A stretch of 64,000 nucleotides of DNA from JBJHBP01 sp050485685 (GTDB lineage: Bacteria > Pseudomonadota > Gammaproteobacteria > Steroidobacterales > Rariloculaceae). The notes beneath the pieces were generated by a model. That model did not search any database. It was not told the DNA's origin and saw nothing but the letters and a program-made list of their open reading frames with translations. Positions 16,104-24,829 of the stretch are shown here, piece after piece; position 1 is the stretch's first letter, and each line of letters begins with the position of its first letter. The translations under genes were made by a program, and so were the position numbers. Where the stretch lies: assembly GCA_050485685.1 (NCBI GenBank), contig JBJHBW010000015.1, positions 1 to 64,000 of the forward strand. The letters run 5' to 3'.

Positions 16104-16940
16104 GTGAGCATCCGATTCGCAGCCCCACTGCTCGCCTTGCTGCTCGCCGCCTGTAGTGGCGGCGATAATTCGACTGCACAGACCGCCGCGCAGGCACCTG
16201 CCGGCAACGCGGCCGCTCGCAGCCAGGACAGTGCCGCGGCATCGGCACCAGCCCAACAGGCCCGTTCGGGCGAGCAGACAGCATCCGCTGCCGTCAGCTC
16301 AGACAGCGCGTCCGTTGTTGAATTCGAGGTGGACATGGAGGAGCTTGCCGCCAAGGCCGCGGCCGCTTCCCGATTTGAAGCCAACCAGCATTATCGCCGT
16401 CTGTCACCGGCACAACCGATCAGCACCGACACAGGCCAGATCGAAGTCGCAGAAATCTTCATGTACAGCTGTCCGGGCTGCTACGCGTTCGAACCGCATA
16501 TCACCCGCTGGAAAGAGCGCAAGGCCGACTACATCAATCTGGTGCGCATCCCGGCCATGTTCCATCGGGTCGCGATCGTGCATGCCCAGGCCTACTACAC
16601 TGCAGAAGTGCTGGGTATCACCGAGGAAATACACTCGGCCTTTTTCCAGGAGTTCCACGCCAACAACAACATGCTGGATTCGGAGTCATCGTTGCGGCGG
16701 TTCTTCGGTCGCTTCGGTGTTTCCGAGGAAGATTTCACCAGTGCCTGGAATTCATTCACGGTCCAGTTCCGCATGGAACGCGCCCGTGAGCTGGCCGGTC
16801 GCTACACGATAGGCGAAACACCGACAGTGGTCGTGCACGGCAAGTACGTGATCACTGGCGCGATGGCAGGTTCCTATGACACCTGGTTCGAAATCATCGA
16901 CGGGCTCGCCGCACGGGAGATGCTCGCGGCGTCTGAATAG
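16104..16940 (+). CDS. DsbA-family thiol:disulfide oxidoreductase, lipoprotein form
   Basis: The GTG at 16104 follows AGGA and gives 278 residues. A lipoprotein signal ends in LLLAAC (Cys18). About 70 residues of Ala/Ser/Gln-rich linker follow, then the thioredoxin-fold domain with active site C123-P-G-C126 in a MYSCPGCYAFEPH context. The cis-Pro loop is GETPTVV near residue 238. Classical DsbA has CPHC; the CPGC variant would shift its redox behaviour. Likely an inner- or outer-membrane-tethered disulfide oxidant acting in the periplasm. No DsbB is in the window. A strong terminator follows. Confidence 0.85.
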   Translation: MSIRFAAPLLALLLAACSGGDNSTAQTAAQAPAGNAAARSQDSAAASAPAQQARSGEQTASAAVSSDSASVVEFEVDMEELAAKAAAASRFEANQHYRRLSPAQPISTDTGQIEVAEIFMYSCPGCYAFEPHITRWKERKADYINLVRIPAMFHRVAIVHAQAYYTAEVLGITEEIHSAFFQEFHANNNMLDSESSLRRFFGRFGVSEEDFTSAWNSFTVQFRMERARELAGRYTIGETPTVVVHGKYVITGAMAGSYDTWFEIIDGLAAREMLAASE

Positions 16941-16970
16941 CTGTCAGAAGAGCGTCTCTGGAGACATCAG

Positions 16971-17010
16971 GGGCGGGGTGCACCAGCAGGTGCCTCCGCC
17001 CTTTTTCTTT
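16971..17010 (+). terminator. Rho-independent terminator of the dsbA-like gene
   Basis: GGGCGG at 16971-16976 pairs with CCGCCC at 16996-17001, and GCACC pairs with GGTGC around an AGCA loop. The hairpin is followed by TTTTTCTTTT. It reads on the plus strand only, 30 bases after the stop codon. Confidence 0.85.
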
Positions 17011-17064
17011 TGACGTAAAGTGTCGGGACGTTGCGGCTTGAGAACAGACCAGCTGCCGTTGTGG

Positions 17065-18030
17065 TCAGGCGCTGAGCACCCGATCGACCCAGTCATCCGC
17101 GACTGGACCGTCGCGACCCTCCTCCCCTTCGTCGACCGCATCGGTGAGCACCGGCACAGCGGCCGGTTCCGTACCCGAGGCATCCGCCTTTTCCGACAGG
17201 GAATGTCCGGACTGCTCCTCATAGCCAGCGCGACGTACTGCAGCCTCTTCGATATGGCTCACTGTCACCGTTGAGGCCCCCTCCCCTGCGGCAAGTGCCA
17301 GTGCTGCATCTCCGATACGGTCCATGACGCGTGGAACTCCCGCCGAGCACCGGTGCAAAGCTTGCGGCACATCAGTTGACTGCAGGCGGTCCGGATCACC
17401 GCCTATGAGTTCGAGCTTGTGTCGCCAGTAAGCCGCGGCTTCCGCTTCGCCCATAGGGGCGACCTCAACCCGCTGCCGCACGCGCTGACATAACGGCTCC
17501 AGTGCCGGTGACAACAGGGTCTCGCGTATGGCCGCAGTGCCATGCAGCAGCAGGTTCGCGCCTGCGAACCCGGCCGCGTCGCGAGCCGTCAGAATTTCCA
17601 GCGCACGCAACACCGAGATATCGGTGGCATCCGCACGTTCGACAATCACATAAAGTCTGGAAGCGGTCGTCTCCATCTCGCCCAGCGTCTGACGCCAGAG
17701 CTGGAGTCGTTCGACCCGAGTAAGCCGGTGAGCGGCCACACCGAGTTCGGCAAGCAGAAGTTCCGTCAGGTCGCCAGCGTGCAGGCCGACGTCCGTCACT
17801 CTGATCGTGGCCTGGCGCGTTCCACCACTCTCAAGCGCCGCCTGCGTCAGTACCGTCTTACCCACGCCGTGCGGCCCTGTAACCACGGCCACCGAATCGG
17901 CGGCACCCAGCCCGAACCCGAGCAGGTCCATGACCTTCTGCTCGCGAGCGCCCAGATACAGGCCGTCGGGCGCTGCCAGACCCTGCGCAAGAACAGGTCG
18001 CTCGAGTCCGAAATGCTCGTGGTACATCAT
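17065..18030 (-). CDS. ExeA/GspA-like AAA ATPase with degenerate Walker B
   Basis: The ATG at 18030 (GGAGG upstream) gives 321 residues beginning MMYHEHFGLE, close to the MYxxHFGL start of ExeA/MshM-type ATPases. Walker A is GPHGVGKT at 52-59. At the Walker B position the usual LLIDEAQ is replaced by VIVERAD, so the metal-binding Asp is missing. ATP hydrolysis may therefore be weak or absent. There is no TM helix or peptidoglycan-binding domain. The acidic tail contains VPVLTD, like the coiled-coil protein at 5177-5929. No secretion genes are adjacent, so the role is open. Confidence 0.75.
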   Translation of the reverse strand: MMYHEHFGLERPVLAQGLAAPDGLYLGAREQKVMDLLGFGLGAADSVAVVTGPHGVGKTVLTQAALESGGTRQATIRVTDVGLHAGDLTELLLAELGVAAHRLTRVERLQLWRQTLGEMETTASRLYVIVERADATDISVLRALEILTARDAAGFAGANLLLHGTAAIRETLLSPALEPLCQRVRQRVEVAPMGEAEAAAYWRHKLELIGGDPDRLQSTDVPQALHRCSAGVPRVMDRIGDAALALAAGEGASTVTVSHIEEAAVRRAGYEEQSGHSLSEKADASGTEPAAVPVLTDAVDEGEEGRDGPVADDWVDRVLSA

Positions 18031-18162
18031 GCCTCCGTTGCCGGCCGCGGGCGCGAATCGGAGCCCGCAGAAAGGACCCACACGGGTACAGTGTCTCGCG
18101 ATCCACCCGGCGATTCCGATAGGCCGGTCACAGATTCTCCGGCCCGTCTTCGCAAACGAACG

Positions 18163-18191
18163 TTGACGTGGCTGCCCGTGCGAGTTGAAAT
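18163..18191 (+). promoter_or_regulatory. Sigma-70-type promoter of the membrane protein gene
   Basis: TTGACG at 18163-18168 and TGAAAT at 18186-18191 are 17 bases apart, with start expected near 18198. It faces the gene at 18246. The rest of the 215-base divergent region shows nothing else clear. Confidence 0.5.
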
Positions 18192-18245
18192 GCGACTAAC
18201 GGGGCGCGCCCGATCAAAAAACCAACCAATAATCAAGGGGGCATC

Positions 18246-19313
18246 ATGAGCGCAACAGATATCACCCGGTCTGCGCATTTCACCGAACTCACCCGAGCGG
18301 CGGACGCTTTCCGGAACGTGTCAGCGGTTTCTTCCCTGCTGATCGCGTGGTTTATCGCAGGCCTGCTGATGGTACTTGGCGTGGAGTCCGGCTCACCCGC
18401 GCTGATCGGCCTGATGGGACTGATTTCCATCGTCGTGGCACTGGCTGGACTCTCCGCTGCGGGCATACACCTGATGGTGCAGCTGAAGGGACTGGCGCCG
18501 CGTTCTCTGACCACAGGGTACATTCAGGGTCTGTTCGCTACCGGCAAGATCATTGTCGTCGCACTGGCAGTCATACTCGCCGGACTGATTTTCCTTATCC
18601 CGGTAGCACTGATACTTCTGATCTGCAAAATTCCCTTTATTGGCCCAATCCTATACACCTTCGTGGTACCACTGCTGACGGTGGTCGGGGCACTGTTCTA
18701 TGCCGGACTGTTTGTCGCATGGCAGCTGCTTGGTCCGGCGATCTGGGAAGGCAACACCATTTTCGGCTCCATCGCGCGGCTTGCCGCCATTGCCCGGAAA
18801 CGAGCGATTCAGGTCATCATCAACCTGATCATCCTTGGCATCCTGATGTTCATTGCAACGCTGGTGCTGGTGTTTTTCTTTGCCGTCGGCTACCTGATCA
18901 TGCGCGGTCTCTCCGCGGGAATCCTAGGTGATCAGCTGCCGGGTGGTCTCATGGGCCAGGCGACCTCATTTCTGGGTGCCGGCCAGCCTACAGGCCACGA
19001 GACCGCACTTCGCATAGGCACTTCGGTCCTCGGCGCACTGACCACGGCGCTCCTGATGTGCCCGATGCTGATGGGGCTGAACATCATTTACCTGAATGCA
19101 TCCGAGGGCATAGACGCTTCGGAAATCGAAGACCGCCTCAACGCCGGACTTCAGCAGGCCAGGGCGAAGGCCGCCCAGCTGCAGGAAACCGCGCGACAGA
19201 AGCAGGATGCCGGATCAGGTCAGGGCGGTGGTGGCACTTCAGGCTCGTCAGGCGGCGCAACCGCGGCAGATCCGTCACCCGGCGGCGGCCAGAACCCGGA
19301 CAATCGCAGCTGA
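18246..19313 (+). CDS. Multi-pass membrane protein with Gly-rich tail
   Basis: This 355-residue protein starts at ATG with AGGGGG upstream. Predicted transmembrane helices lie at about 28-48, 54-80, 98-125, 130-160, 190-222 and 255-280. Several hydrophobic stretches are long enough to span twice. The C-terminal 75 residues are a charged helix followed by a Gly/Ser-rich low-complexity tail. No transport or enzyme signature is visible. It diverges from the ExeA-like gene and converges on the GGDEF gene. Function unknown. Confidence 0.65.
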   Translation: MSATDITRSAHFTELTRAADAFRNVSAVSSLLIAWFIAGLLMVLGVESGSPALIGLMGLISIVVALAGLSAAGIHLMVQLKGLAPRSLTTGYIQGLFATGKIIVVALAVILAGLIFLIPVALILLICKIPFIGPILYTFVVPLLTVVGALFYAGLFVAWQLLGPAIWEGNTIFGSIARLAAIARKRAIQVIINLIILGILMFIATLVLVFFFAVGYLIMRGLSAGILGDQLPGGLMGQATSFLGAGQPTGHETALRIGTSVLGALTTALLMCPMLMGLNIIYLNASEGIDASEIEDRLNAGLQQARAKAAQLQETARQKQDAGSGQGGGGTSGSSGGATAADPSPGGGQNPDNRS

Positions 19314-19349
19314 CCCTACCAGCGAGGCGCCGGTCGCGCCCGCGACCGG

Positions 19350-19391
19350 CCAGAAAGAAGGCGGGCGGTGCACAAGGCGGCACCGCCCGCC
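19350..19391 (-). terminator. Rho-independent terminator of the GGDEF gene
   Basis: A 12-bp perfect stem (arms 19360-19371 and 19380-19391, loop ACAAGGCG) is followed on the minus strand by TTCTTTCTGG. A second hairpin with an 8-bp stem (arms 19330-19337 and 19342-19349, loop GCCC) abuts it and may serve the plus-strand gene, although it lacks a T-run. Confidence 0.7.
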
Positions 19392-19438
19392 GGCTTACTC
19401 AGGCGATCGGAACCCGTAAAGGCGACGATCCGGAATCC

Positions 19439-20752
19439 TCAGGCAATGACCTGGTTTCGGCCGTTGTTCTTCGCCGCATAAAGGCGCAGGTCCGCAGCAC
19501 TCAACAGCGACTGCCTGGAAGAGTCCGACCGCCTTTCCGCAAGACCGAAACTCACGGTAACCCGCCCGGGCAGACCCAAAGCGGTCCAGGTCTCCATCTC
19601 AATGGCTGATCGAAGTTCTTCGCAGATCACGCGCGCCTTGCGTATGTCGGTTTCCGGGAAGCAGATCAGGAATTCCTCGCCGCCATAACGCGCAACCATG
19701 TCGGAGCTGCGGCACCGTTCCCGAAAAATCGCCGCGACTCTGCGCAGCACTTCGTCACCGGCGGCATGCGAGTGCCGGTCGTTAATCTGCTTGAACCCGT
19801 CGAGATCGGCCAGCGCAATCGTAAGGTGCTGCCGATAACGACGTGCCCTGTCGAGCTGCTGATCCAGCCAGTTGTCTGCGTAGCGACGGTTATACAGGCC
19901 AGTTAGCTTGTCCTGTGTGGCCTGACGCTCCAGCTCCAGGGTCTTCTCGCGCAGGCTGCGGGTTCGTTCATCGACCAGCAGTTCCAGTTTGTAGCGCATG
20001 TTCGCGAACTGTCGCAAAGCGAACATGCCCAGGCTGAGAACCAGCAACAGGAGGACAAACACCTCTATGGGCATGACGTTGAACACAATCGCCACCAGCA
20101 CGGCGGTCACGGCAGAGCCGAGCTCCAGGGCGATCGAAAAAAGATTCAGGAACGGCGTGTCACCTGCCTTCCCCTTCCGTCGCATCCGCATCAACCCGGC
20201 GTAACCGATGTCGTTCAGCGCCTGCATCGTGAGGACCAGCGCCAGCAGCGCGATCACCATGTTTGCACTCAGTGTGGTCAGCGGAACTTCGCCGCCAAGG
20301 ACGGTATACACAAGGCCGGACACCAGTACGATCAGCGCCATCAGCCCACCGTTATTCAACGAGGCGATGGCAACGTCAGCTGCGGAACGGCCCTTCCACA
20401 ATCGATGCAGCGGGTACAGCAATGAAGCTGTGCCGTTGACCAGAGCGGCCGCGACAGGACCCAGCACCAGAATGCTGGCCACCTGAGAGACGCGGTCGAA
20501 GGAATAATAGGCAGAGTTGGGATGACGGTAGCCCATGGAAATCGTGAACAGTCCATAGGCGAGAAAGAACAGCGCCACACCCGGCTGACTTATCGGGGAA
20601 AAGTCGTTGGCCTGCCACATCGCGAACGCAAGCAGTGCGCTGGCCGCAACGAACATCGCAACCGCATAACCCAGCTCTGCCGGCGTCCAGGCCTGACGTT
20701 TGGTTTCCCCGTCAGGAGACACAGCCGTGTCCTGATTCTCCATGATGCGCAA
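19439..20752 (-). CDS. Membrane-bound diguanylate cyclase (GGDEF)
   Basis: This 437-residue protein has a hydrophobic N-terminal half (about 28-250) with seven or eight predicted TM helices, a short coiled coil (255-280) and a C-terminal GGDEF domain. The active-site motif is GGEEF at 357-361. An RxxD product-inhibition site (R348-D351) lies five residues before it, so feedback by c-di-GMP is expected. It should make c-di-GMP from two GTP at the inner membrane. The membrane part could be a MASE-like sensor, but I cannot name the class. A terminator follows and orn, which removes pGpG, is elsewhere in the window. Confidence 0.9.
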   Translation of the reverse strand: MRIMENQDTAVSPDGETKRQAWTPAELGYAVAMFVAASALLAFAMWQANDFSPISQPGVALFFLAYGLFTISMGYRHPNSAYYSFDRVSQVASILVLGPVAAALVNGTASLLYPLHRLWKGRSAADVAIASLNNGGLMALIVLVSGLVYTVLGGEVPLTTLSANMVIALLALVLTMQALNDIGYAGLMRMRRKGKAGDTPFLNLFSIALELGSAVTAVLVAIVFNVMPIEVFVLLLLVLSLGMFALRQFANMRYKLELLVDERTRSLREKTLELERQATQDKLTGLYNRRYADNWLDQQLDRARRYRQHLTIALADLDGFKQINDRHSHAAGDEVLRRVAAIFRERCRSSDMVARYGGEEFLICFPETDIRKARVICEELRSAIEMETWTALGLPGRVTVSFGLAERRSDSSRQSLLSAADLRLYAAKNNGRNQVIA

Positions 20753-20950
20753 GTATCACCCAGGCGGGCGACGACCGAAAGCACGGACCTCTCAGATCGT
20801 GCCCACAATCACACAGCTTACTGTTGCAATGCCACAGGCTGAGCCAGAACAGGACGAGAGTGCCTGGAACAGGCACCGGGCACGACAGATACGAGACTCC
20901 TCGGTTGTCAGCAGATACGCAGGCGATCTTCGAGCCGAGGCCGTCCGACG

Positions 20951-21217
20951 TTATGACGTGGCCGCCTCGAACCTCGGCGGCGACTCAAGGCATGGCCGCT
21001 CGGGGCTGTCCAGCGTGACCGTACGGTCCGCTGGCGGAGGAATAACCAGCGACTGTGACTGGTTCGGCGGCACCAGACCTTCCGGCACCACCAGTGGCGG
21101 AATACTGTCGCGGTTCGCGTAACGCTGGGCATCGGCGCAACTGAGAGCACCACCACGGCTACAGGCGGAGAGCATCACGACCAGCCCTATCAGAACGGCA
21201 GCACGCAAATACTTCAT
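20951..21217 (-). CDS. Short BamC-like outer-membrane lipoprotein
   Basis: The ATG at 21217 overlaps the 3' end of dapA and gives only 88 residues. A lipoprotein signal ends in MLSAC (about Cys19). The rest is extended and Pro-rich: PPLVVPEGLVPPNQSQSLVIPP resembles the unstructured N-terminal segment of BamC, which lies across BamD in the BAM complex. In E. coli bamC follows dapA directly. The two C-terminal globular domains of BamC are entirely missing. Homology is inferred from position and the short proline motif, not from length. Confidence 0.6.
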   Translation of the reverse strand: MKYLRAAVLIGLVVMLSACSRGGALSCADAQRYANRDSIPPLVVPEGLVPPNQSQSLVIPPPADRTVTLDSPERPCLESPPRFEAATS

Positions 21218-22107
21218 TCGTAAGTCCCTGTCGTTATGCCGGCTTGCGTCATGGCATCCTGCACCGTCTGGTGGCAATGCGAGGACAGCGGTGTCAGCGG
21301 CAAACGTATGCCGGGCCCGATACGGCCCATCCGCTGCATGGCCCATTTGACCGGAATCGGGTTGCTCTCGCAGAAAAGCGCATGGTGCAGTCCCTGCAGA
21401 TCTGCATCGATGCGCTGCGCCTCTTCACGGCGCCCAAGCCTTGCGGCGTCGCATAGCGCCTTCATCGCAGCCGGAGCCACATTCGCAGTCACAGAAATCA
21501 CACCGTGACCACCCAGCAGCATGAATTCACGGGAAGTCGCATCATCACCGCTCAGCAGCATGAATTGATCGCCACATAGCTCTCTGAGTGACGACACGCG
21601 ATCGAGTTCCCCGGTAGCGTCCTTGAGTGCTGCCACGTTGTCGTGCGCGGCCAGTCGGGCCGTGGTTTCTACCGTCAGGTCGACGGCGGTACGTCCCGGC
21701 ACGTTATACAGAATGACCGGATGCGAGACGGCATCGGCGACGGCTGAAAAGTGGCGAAAGAGGCCTTCCTGAGTCGGCTTGTTGTAATAGGGGGTGACAA
21801 CCAGGTATGCGGCTATCGGCAGGTGTTCCACATCGCGCGACAGTGCCAGCGTCTGGGCCGTCGAGTTCGACCCGGTACCGGCAACGATGGCAATGCGCCC
21901 GTCGGCATGCTCACATGCACGCTCAACCAGCGCCACGTGTTCATCATGATCCAGCGTAGCCGATTCCCCCGTGGTACCGGCAATGACCAATGCATCGGTG
22001 CCTGCCGTGACGTGCCAGGCGATGAGCCGTTCCAGATCCCGGTCGTTAACGGCTCCGCCCTCGTCCATGGGCGTAACCAGCGCAACCATGCTGCCGGCGA
22101 GTTTCAT
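21214..22107 (-). CDS. dapA: 4-hydroxy-tetrahydrodipicolinate synthase
   Basis: This 297-residue TIM-barrel enzyme condenses pyruvate and aspartate semialdehyde in lysine and diaminopimelate synthesis. The GTTGES loop (44-49), Y134 in LYNVPGRT, and the Schiff-base lysine K162 in ALKDATGE are all present, and the length is standard. The last codons overlap the start of the BamC-like gene, so the two are translationally coupled. It diverges from gcvR, as in E. coli. Confidence 0.97.
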   Translation of the reverse strand: MKLAGSMVALVTPMDEGGAVNDRDLERLIAWHVTAGTDALVIAGTTGESATLDHDEHVALVERACEHADGRIAIVAGTGSNSTAQTLALSRDVEHLPIAAYLVVTPYYNKPTQEGLFRHFSAVADAVSHPVILYNVPGRTAVDLTVETTARLAAHDNVAALKDATGELDRVSSLRELCGDQFMLLSGDDATSREFMLLGGHGVISVTANVAPAAMKALCDAARLGRREEAQRIDADLQGLHHALFCESNPIPVKWAMQRMGRIGPGIRLPLTPLSSHCHQTVQDAMTQAGITTGTYE

Positions 22108-22179
22108 TTCCTAACCTCTTGCGACACGCCGCGCATGGTACTGGCGCCCCCGGCAGCACGCAACCAAGGGACTACATCC

Positions 22180-22208
22180 GTTACAGCCGTCCCCTGACGG
22201 GTTAAACT
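22180..22208 (+). promoter_or_regulatory. Possible promoter of gcvR
   Basis: GTTACA at 22180-22185 and TAAACT at 22203-22208 are 17 bases apart, with each box matching consensus at four positions. The expected start is about 30 bases before the gcvR ATG. Confidence 0.4.
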
Positions 22209-22244
22209 TGCGGCCCACCCCGAATCCGGATCCAGTTACGCACG

Positions 22245-22778
22245 ATGGAACAGCTCATGATTGTGTCAGCGGTAGGCGGAGAGCCCACCGTGATTGTTCA
22301 GGAGCTGACCCGGGTGATCCTTGAATGCGGCGGAAATATCAAGGAAAGCCGCATGTCTTCATTCGGCTCCGAAGCCGCCCTGCTGCTGCTCGTCGCCGGC
22401 AACTGGCACACGATCAGCCGCCTGGAACGCGATCTCAACCGGCTCGCCACCCATCACGGCCTGAGCCTGCAGCTCAAACGTACGGAACCCCGGCACTTTG
22501 CCAAGGATCTGCTGCCCTATGCGGTCGATGTGGTGGGGCTGGATCAGCCGGGCGTTGTACACAGCCTTGCAGGGTTCTTCAATGCCCGCAAAGTGGAGAT
22601 CGGGGAGATTTCCACACGCAGTTATGCTGCCGCGCACACCGGTGCGTCGATGTTCTCCGTGCAGATGTTCGTCAATATTCCGGCCAGTGTGCATATCGCC
22701 ACGTTGCGCGAGGAATTCATGGATTTCTGCGACCAGCTCAACGTCGACGCCATCATGGAGCCTGTCAAGCACGGCTGA
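22245..22778 (+). CDS. gcvR: Glycine cleavage system transcriptional repressor (two ACT domains)
   Basis: This 177-residue protein has two ACT domains, about residues 3-75 and 90-165; the second starts VDVVGLDQPGVVHSLAGFF, typical of regulatory ACT folds. In E. coli GcvR binds glycine and restrains GcvA. No DNA-binding domain is present. The neighbourhood dapA/gcvR/bcp is the same as in E. coli, which supports the name. No gcv genes are in the window. Confidence 0.85.
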   Translation: MEQLMIVSAVGGEPTVIVQELTRVILECGGNIKESRMSSFGSEAALLLLVAGNWHTISRLERDLNRLATHHGLSLQLKRTEPRHFAKDLLPYAVDVVGLDQPGVVHSLAGFFNARKVEIGEISTRSYAAAHTGASMFSVQMFVNIPASVHIATLREEFMDFCDQLNVDAIMEPVKHG

Positions 22779-22827
22779 ATATGGACAGAAACAGGTCGCG
22801 GCAACCAACGCGCCCGGGAGAGTACTG

Positions 22828-23295
22828 ATGAGCAAGATCGCAGTGGGCAAGAAAGTGCCGGCTTTCAATGCCGACGTCACCGGCGGCGGCAGGATCGCTT
22901 CGAAGGATCTGGCCGGCCGGGCCTATGTGCTGTATTTCTATCCCAAGGACAATACCCCCGGATGCACGACCGAAAGTCAGGATTTTCGGGACCGGCACGC
23001 GCAGTTTCTGGCGCGAGAGGTCGCGATTTTCGGCGTCTCGCGGGACAGCCTGGCCTCCCATGACCGGTTTCGTGAGAAGCAGCAGCTGCCTTTCCAGCTG
23101 ATCTCCGATGCCGACGAGACGCTGTGCCGCCTGTTCGACGTCATCCGCGAGAAGAACATGTACGGACGCAAGGTCATGGGGATCGAGCGCAGCACGTTCC
23201 TGGTGGATGCGGACGGCCGGCTGGTCAGGGAGTGGCGAAAGGTCCGCGTCCCCGGGCATGTCGACGAGGTCCTGGACGCGGTACACTCGCTCTAG
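22828..23295 (+). CDS. bcp: Thioredoxin-dependent peroxiredoxin (BCP/PrxQ family)
   Basis: The ATG at 22828 gives a 155-residue peroxiredoxin with the peroxidatic cysteine in FYPKDNTPGCTTE. E. coli BCP has a resolving cysteine five residues later; here that position is Gln. The only other obvious cysteine is in ETLCRLFD, far downstream. The enzyme may work as a 1-Cys type or use that distant residue. It reduces hydroperoxides in the cytoplasm. It sits 49 bases after gcvR and just before bepA. Confidence 0.9.
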   Translation: MSKIAVGKKVPAFNADVTGGGRIASKDLAGRAYVLYFYPKDNTPGCTTESQDFRDRHAQFLAREVAIFGVSRDSLASHDRFREKQQLPFQLISDADETLCRLFDVIREKNMYGRKVMGIERSTFLVDADGRLVREWRKVRVPGHVDEVLDAVHSL

Positions 23296-23368
23296 CCGGG
23301 GGAACGGCGCAGCGGCGAAACTGTCCAATCCGGGCAAGTTCGCGAAAATCGGCTGGAGTCTGGGCACC

Positions 23369-24829
23369 GTGAAACAACTGATTCTGGGGTTCGCGCTGAT
23401 GTGCGTCACGGTGACAGCCGTTGCGCAGTCGCGCCAGCTGCCCGATTTCGGCAGCCCGGCCGACGCTACCCTGAGTCGGAACCAGGAAGCCCAGATCGGC
23501 CGCAGTGTCGTCGCCCAGCTGCGCGCAGCAGGCCTGATCGCCGAGGATCCCAAGCTTACCGAATACGTGCAGTCACTGGGTTCACGCATCGCGGGGCATG
23601 CGGGCAACAGCGGTGACCAGTCATTCACGTTTTTCGTCATCAACGATGCCAGCATCAATGCATTTGCGCTGCCCGGGGGTTATATCGGTATCCACACCGG
23701 GTTGATCCTGGCAACTGAGAACGAAAGCGAACTGGCAGGTGTGCTGGCCCACGAAATCGCACACGTCACCCAGCGCCATATCGCCCGCTCCATCCACGAC
23801 AGCCAGCGCACCGGCATCATATCGATGGCGGCAATGGTCGCCGCACTGCTGCTTGGCGTTGCCACGGACATGCCAACAGACGCATTACAGGGCGTGGCCA
23901 TGGCTTCGCAGGCTGCCGCCATGCAACGGCAGATCAACTTCACGCGGGCCAACGAACACGAAGCCGACCGCGTTGGCACCGAACTCCTTGCTGCGGCAGG
24001 GTTTGATCCGTATGCCATGGCCTCGTTCTTCGAGAAGCTGGCCCGCCGCTATGGATCGTCAAACGATATTATTCCGGCATTGCTGCGTACTCACCCCGTC
24101 ACAACGGACCGAATCGCTGAAGCCCGCAGCCGGGCGCGTCTGCTACCGCCCACCAGCCGCGAAGACAGCACCAATTACCAGCTCACCCGCGCGCGCCTCA
24201 AGGTCAGCAATGCCCGCACTCCGGCTGCTGCGCTGGCCGAGTTCGGATCCGGGACGCCGGACACCTTGGGCGCCCCGGACCTTTACGGCACAGCCCTGGC
24301 AATGATGCGTGCCTCTCGCCACGCCGAGGCGGCAAACATCCTGGGGCGACTGGTCGGTGAGAGTCCCGCAGTGATCTGGTACCGCATTGCCTATGCTGAA
24401 GCGCTGGCTGCGGACAGCCGCAGTGAAGAGGCGATGCAGGTCTATGAAGATGGCATGAGCCTGTTTCCACGCAACGTTCCACTCACGCTCAGCCACGCCG
24501 AAGCGCTGATCAATGCCGGGCAGCCGGGCGTGGCACACCGCATCCTTCTCGACCTGCTGAACAACGTTCGCGGCGGGCCGACTCCGGAACAGATACGCCT
24601 GATCGCACGCGCCGCGAATGCGCAGGGTGACACGGCCAGCGCACACCACTACATGGCCGAATATTACGTATCGGTGGGACAACTGCCCCTTGCGGTCACA
24701 CAGCTGCGCATGGCGCTTGAGGTCCCGGACCTGCACGCCGTGGACCGGGCGCGCTACGAAGCCCGGCTGGAAGAGGTCCGCGAATACATGCCTGAAAACG
24801 AGCGTCGCCGCTCCAGTTCCCGACCCTGA
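23369..24829 (+). CDS. bepA: Periplasmic M48 metalloprotease with TPR domain (BepA-like)
   Basis: The GTG at 23369 gives 486 residues with a signal peptide ending near AVAQ. The zinc site is H128-E129-IA-H132 with E198 (EHEADR) as third ligand. A hydrophobic stretch (about 150-180) lies between these. TPR repeats fill about 270-470. BepA (YfgC) both degrades and helps assemble outer-membrane proteins such as LptD. The nearby BamC-like gene and bcp match the E. coli neighbourhood. The first codons are uncertain because the ribosome site (GGAG) is distant. Confidence 0.9.
   Translation: MKQLILGFALMCVTVTAVAQSRQLPDFGSPADATLSRNQEAQIGRSVVAQLRAAGLIAEDPKLTEYVQSLGSRIAGHAGNSGDQSFTFFVINDASINAFALPGGYIGIHTGLILATENESELAGVLAHEIAHVTQRHIARSIHDSQRTGIISMAAMVAALLLGVATDMPTDALQGVAMASQAAAMQRQINFTRANEHEADRVGTELLAAAGFDPYAMASFFEKLARRYGSSNDIIPALLRTHPVTTDRIAEARSRARLLPPTSREDSTNYQLTRARLKVSNARTPAAALAEFGSGTPDTLGAPDLYGTALAMMRASRHAEAANILGRLVGESPAVIWYRIAYAEALAADSRSEEAMQVYEDGMSLFPRNVPLTLSHAEALINAGQPGVAHRILLDLLNNVRGGPTPEQIRLIARAANAQGDTASAHHYMAEYYVSVGQLPLAVTQLRMALEVPDLHAVDRARYEARLEEVREYMPENERRRSSSRP

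Noticed and set aside
15718..16384. Minus-strand open frames across the SRP RNA and tRNA-Ser region
   Set aside because: They run through two structured RNA genes and antisense to the dsbA-like gene, and share no conserved domain.
19330..19391. Adjacent GC-rich hairpins as a REP/BIME repeat
   Set aside because: The two stems differ in sequence and I did not see the same unit elsewhere in the window. A terminator explains the larger one better.
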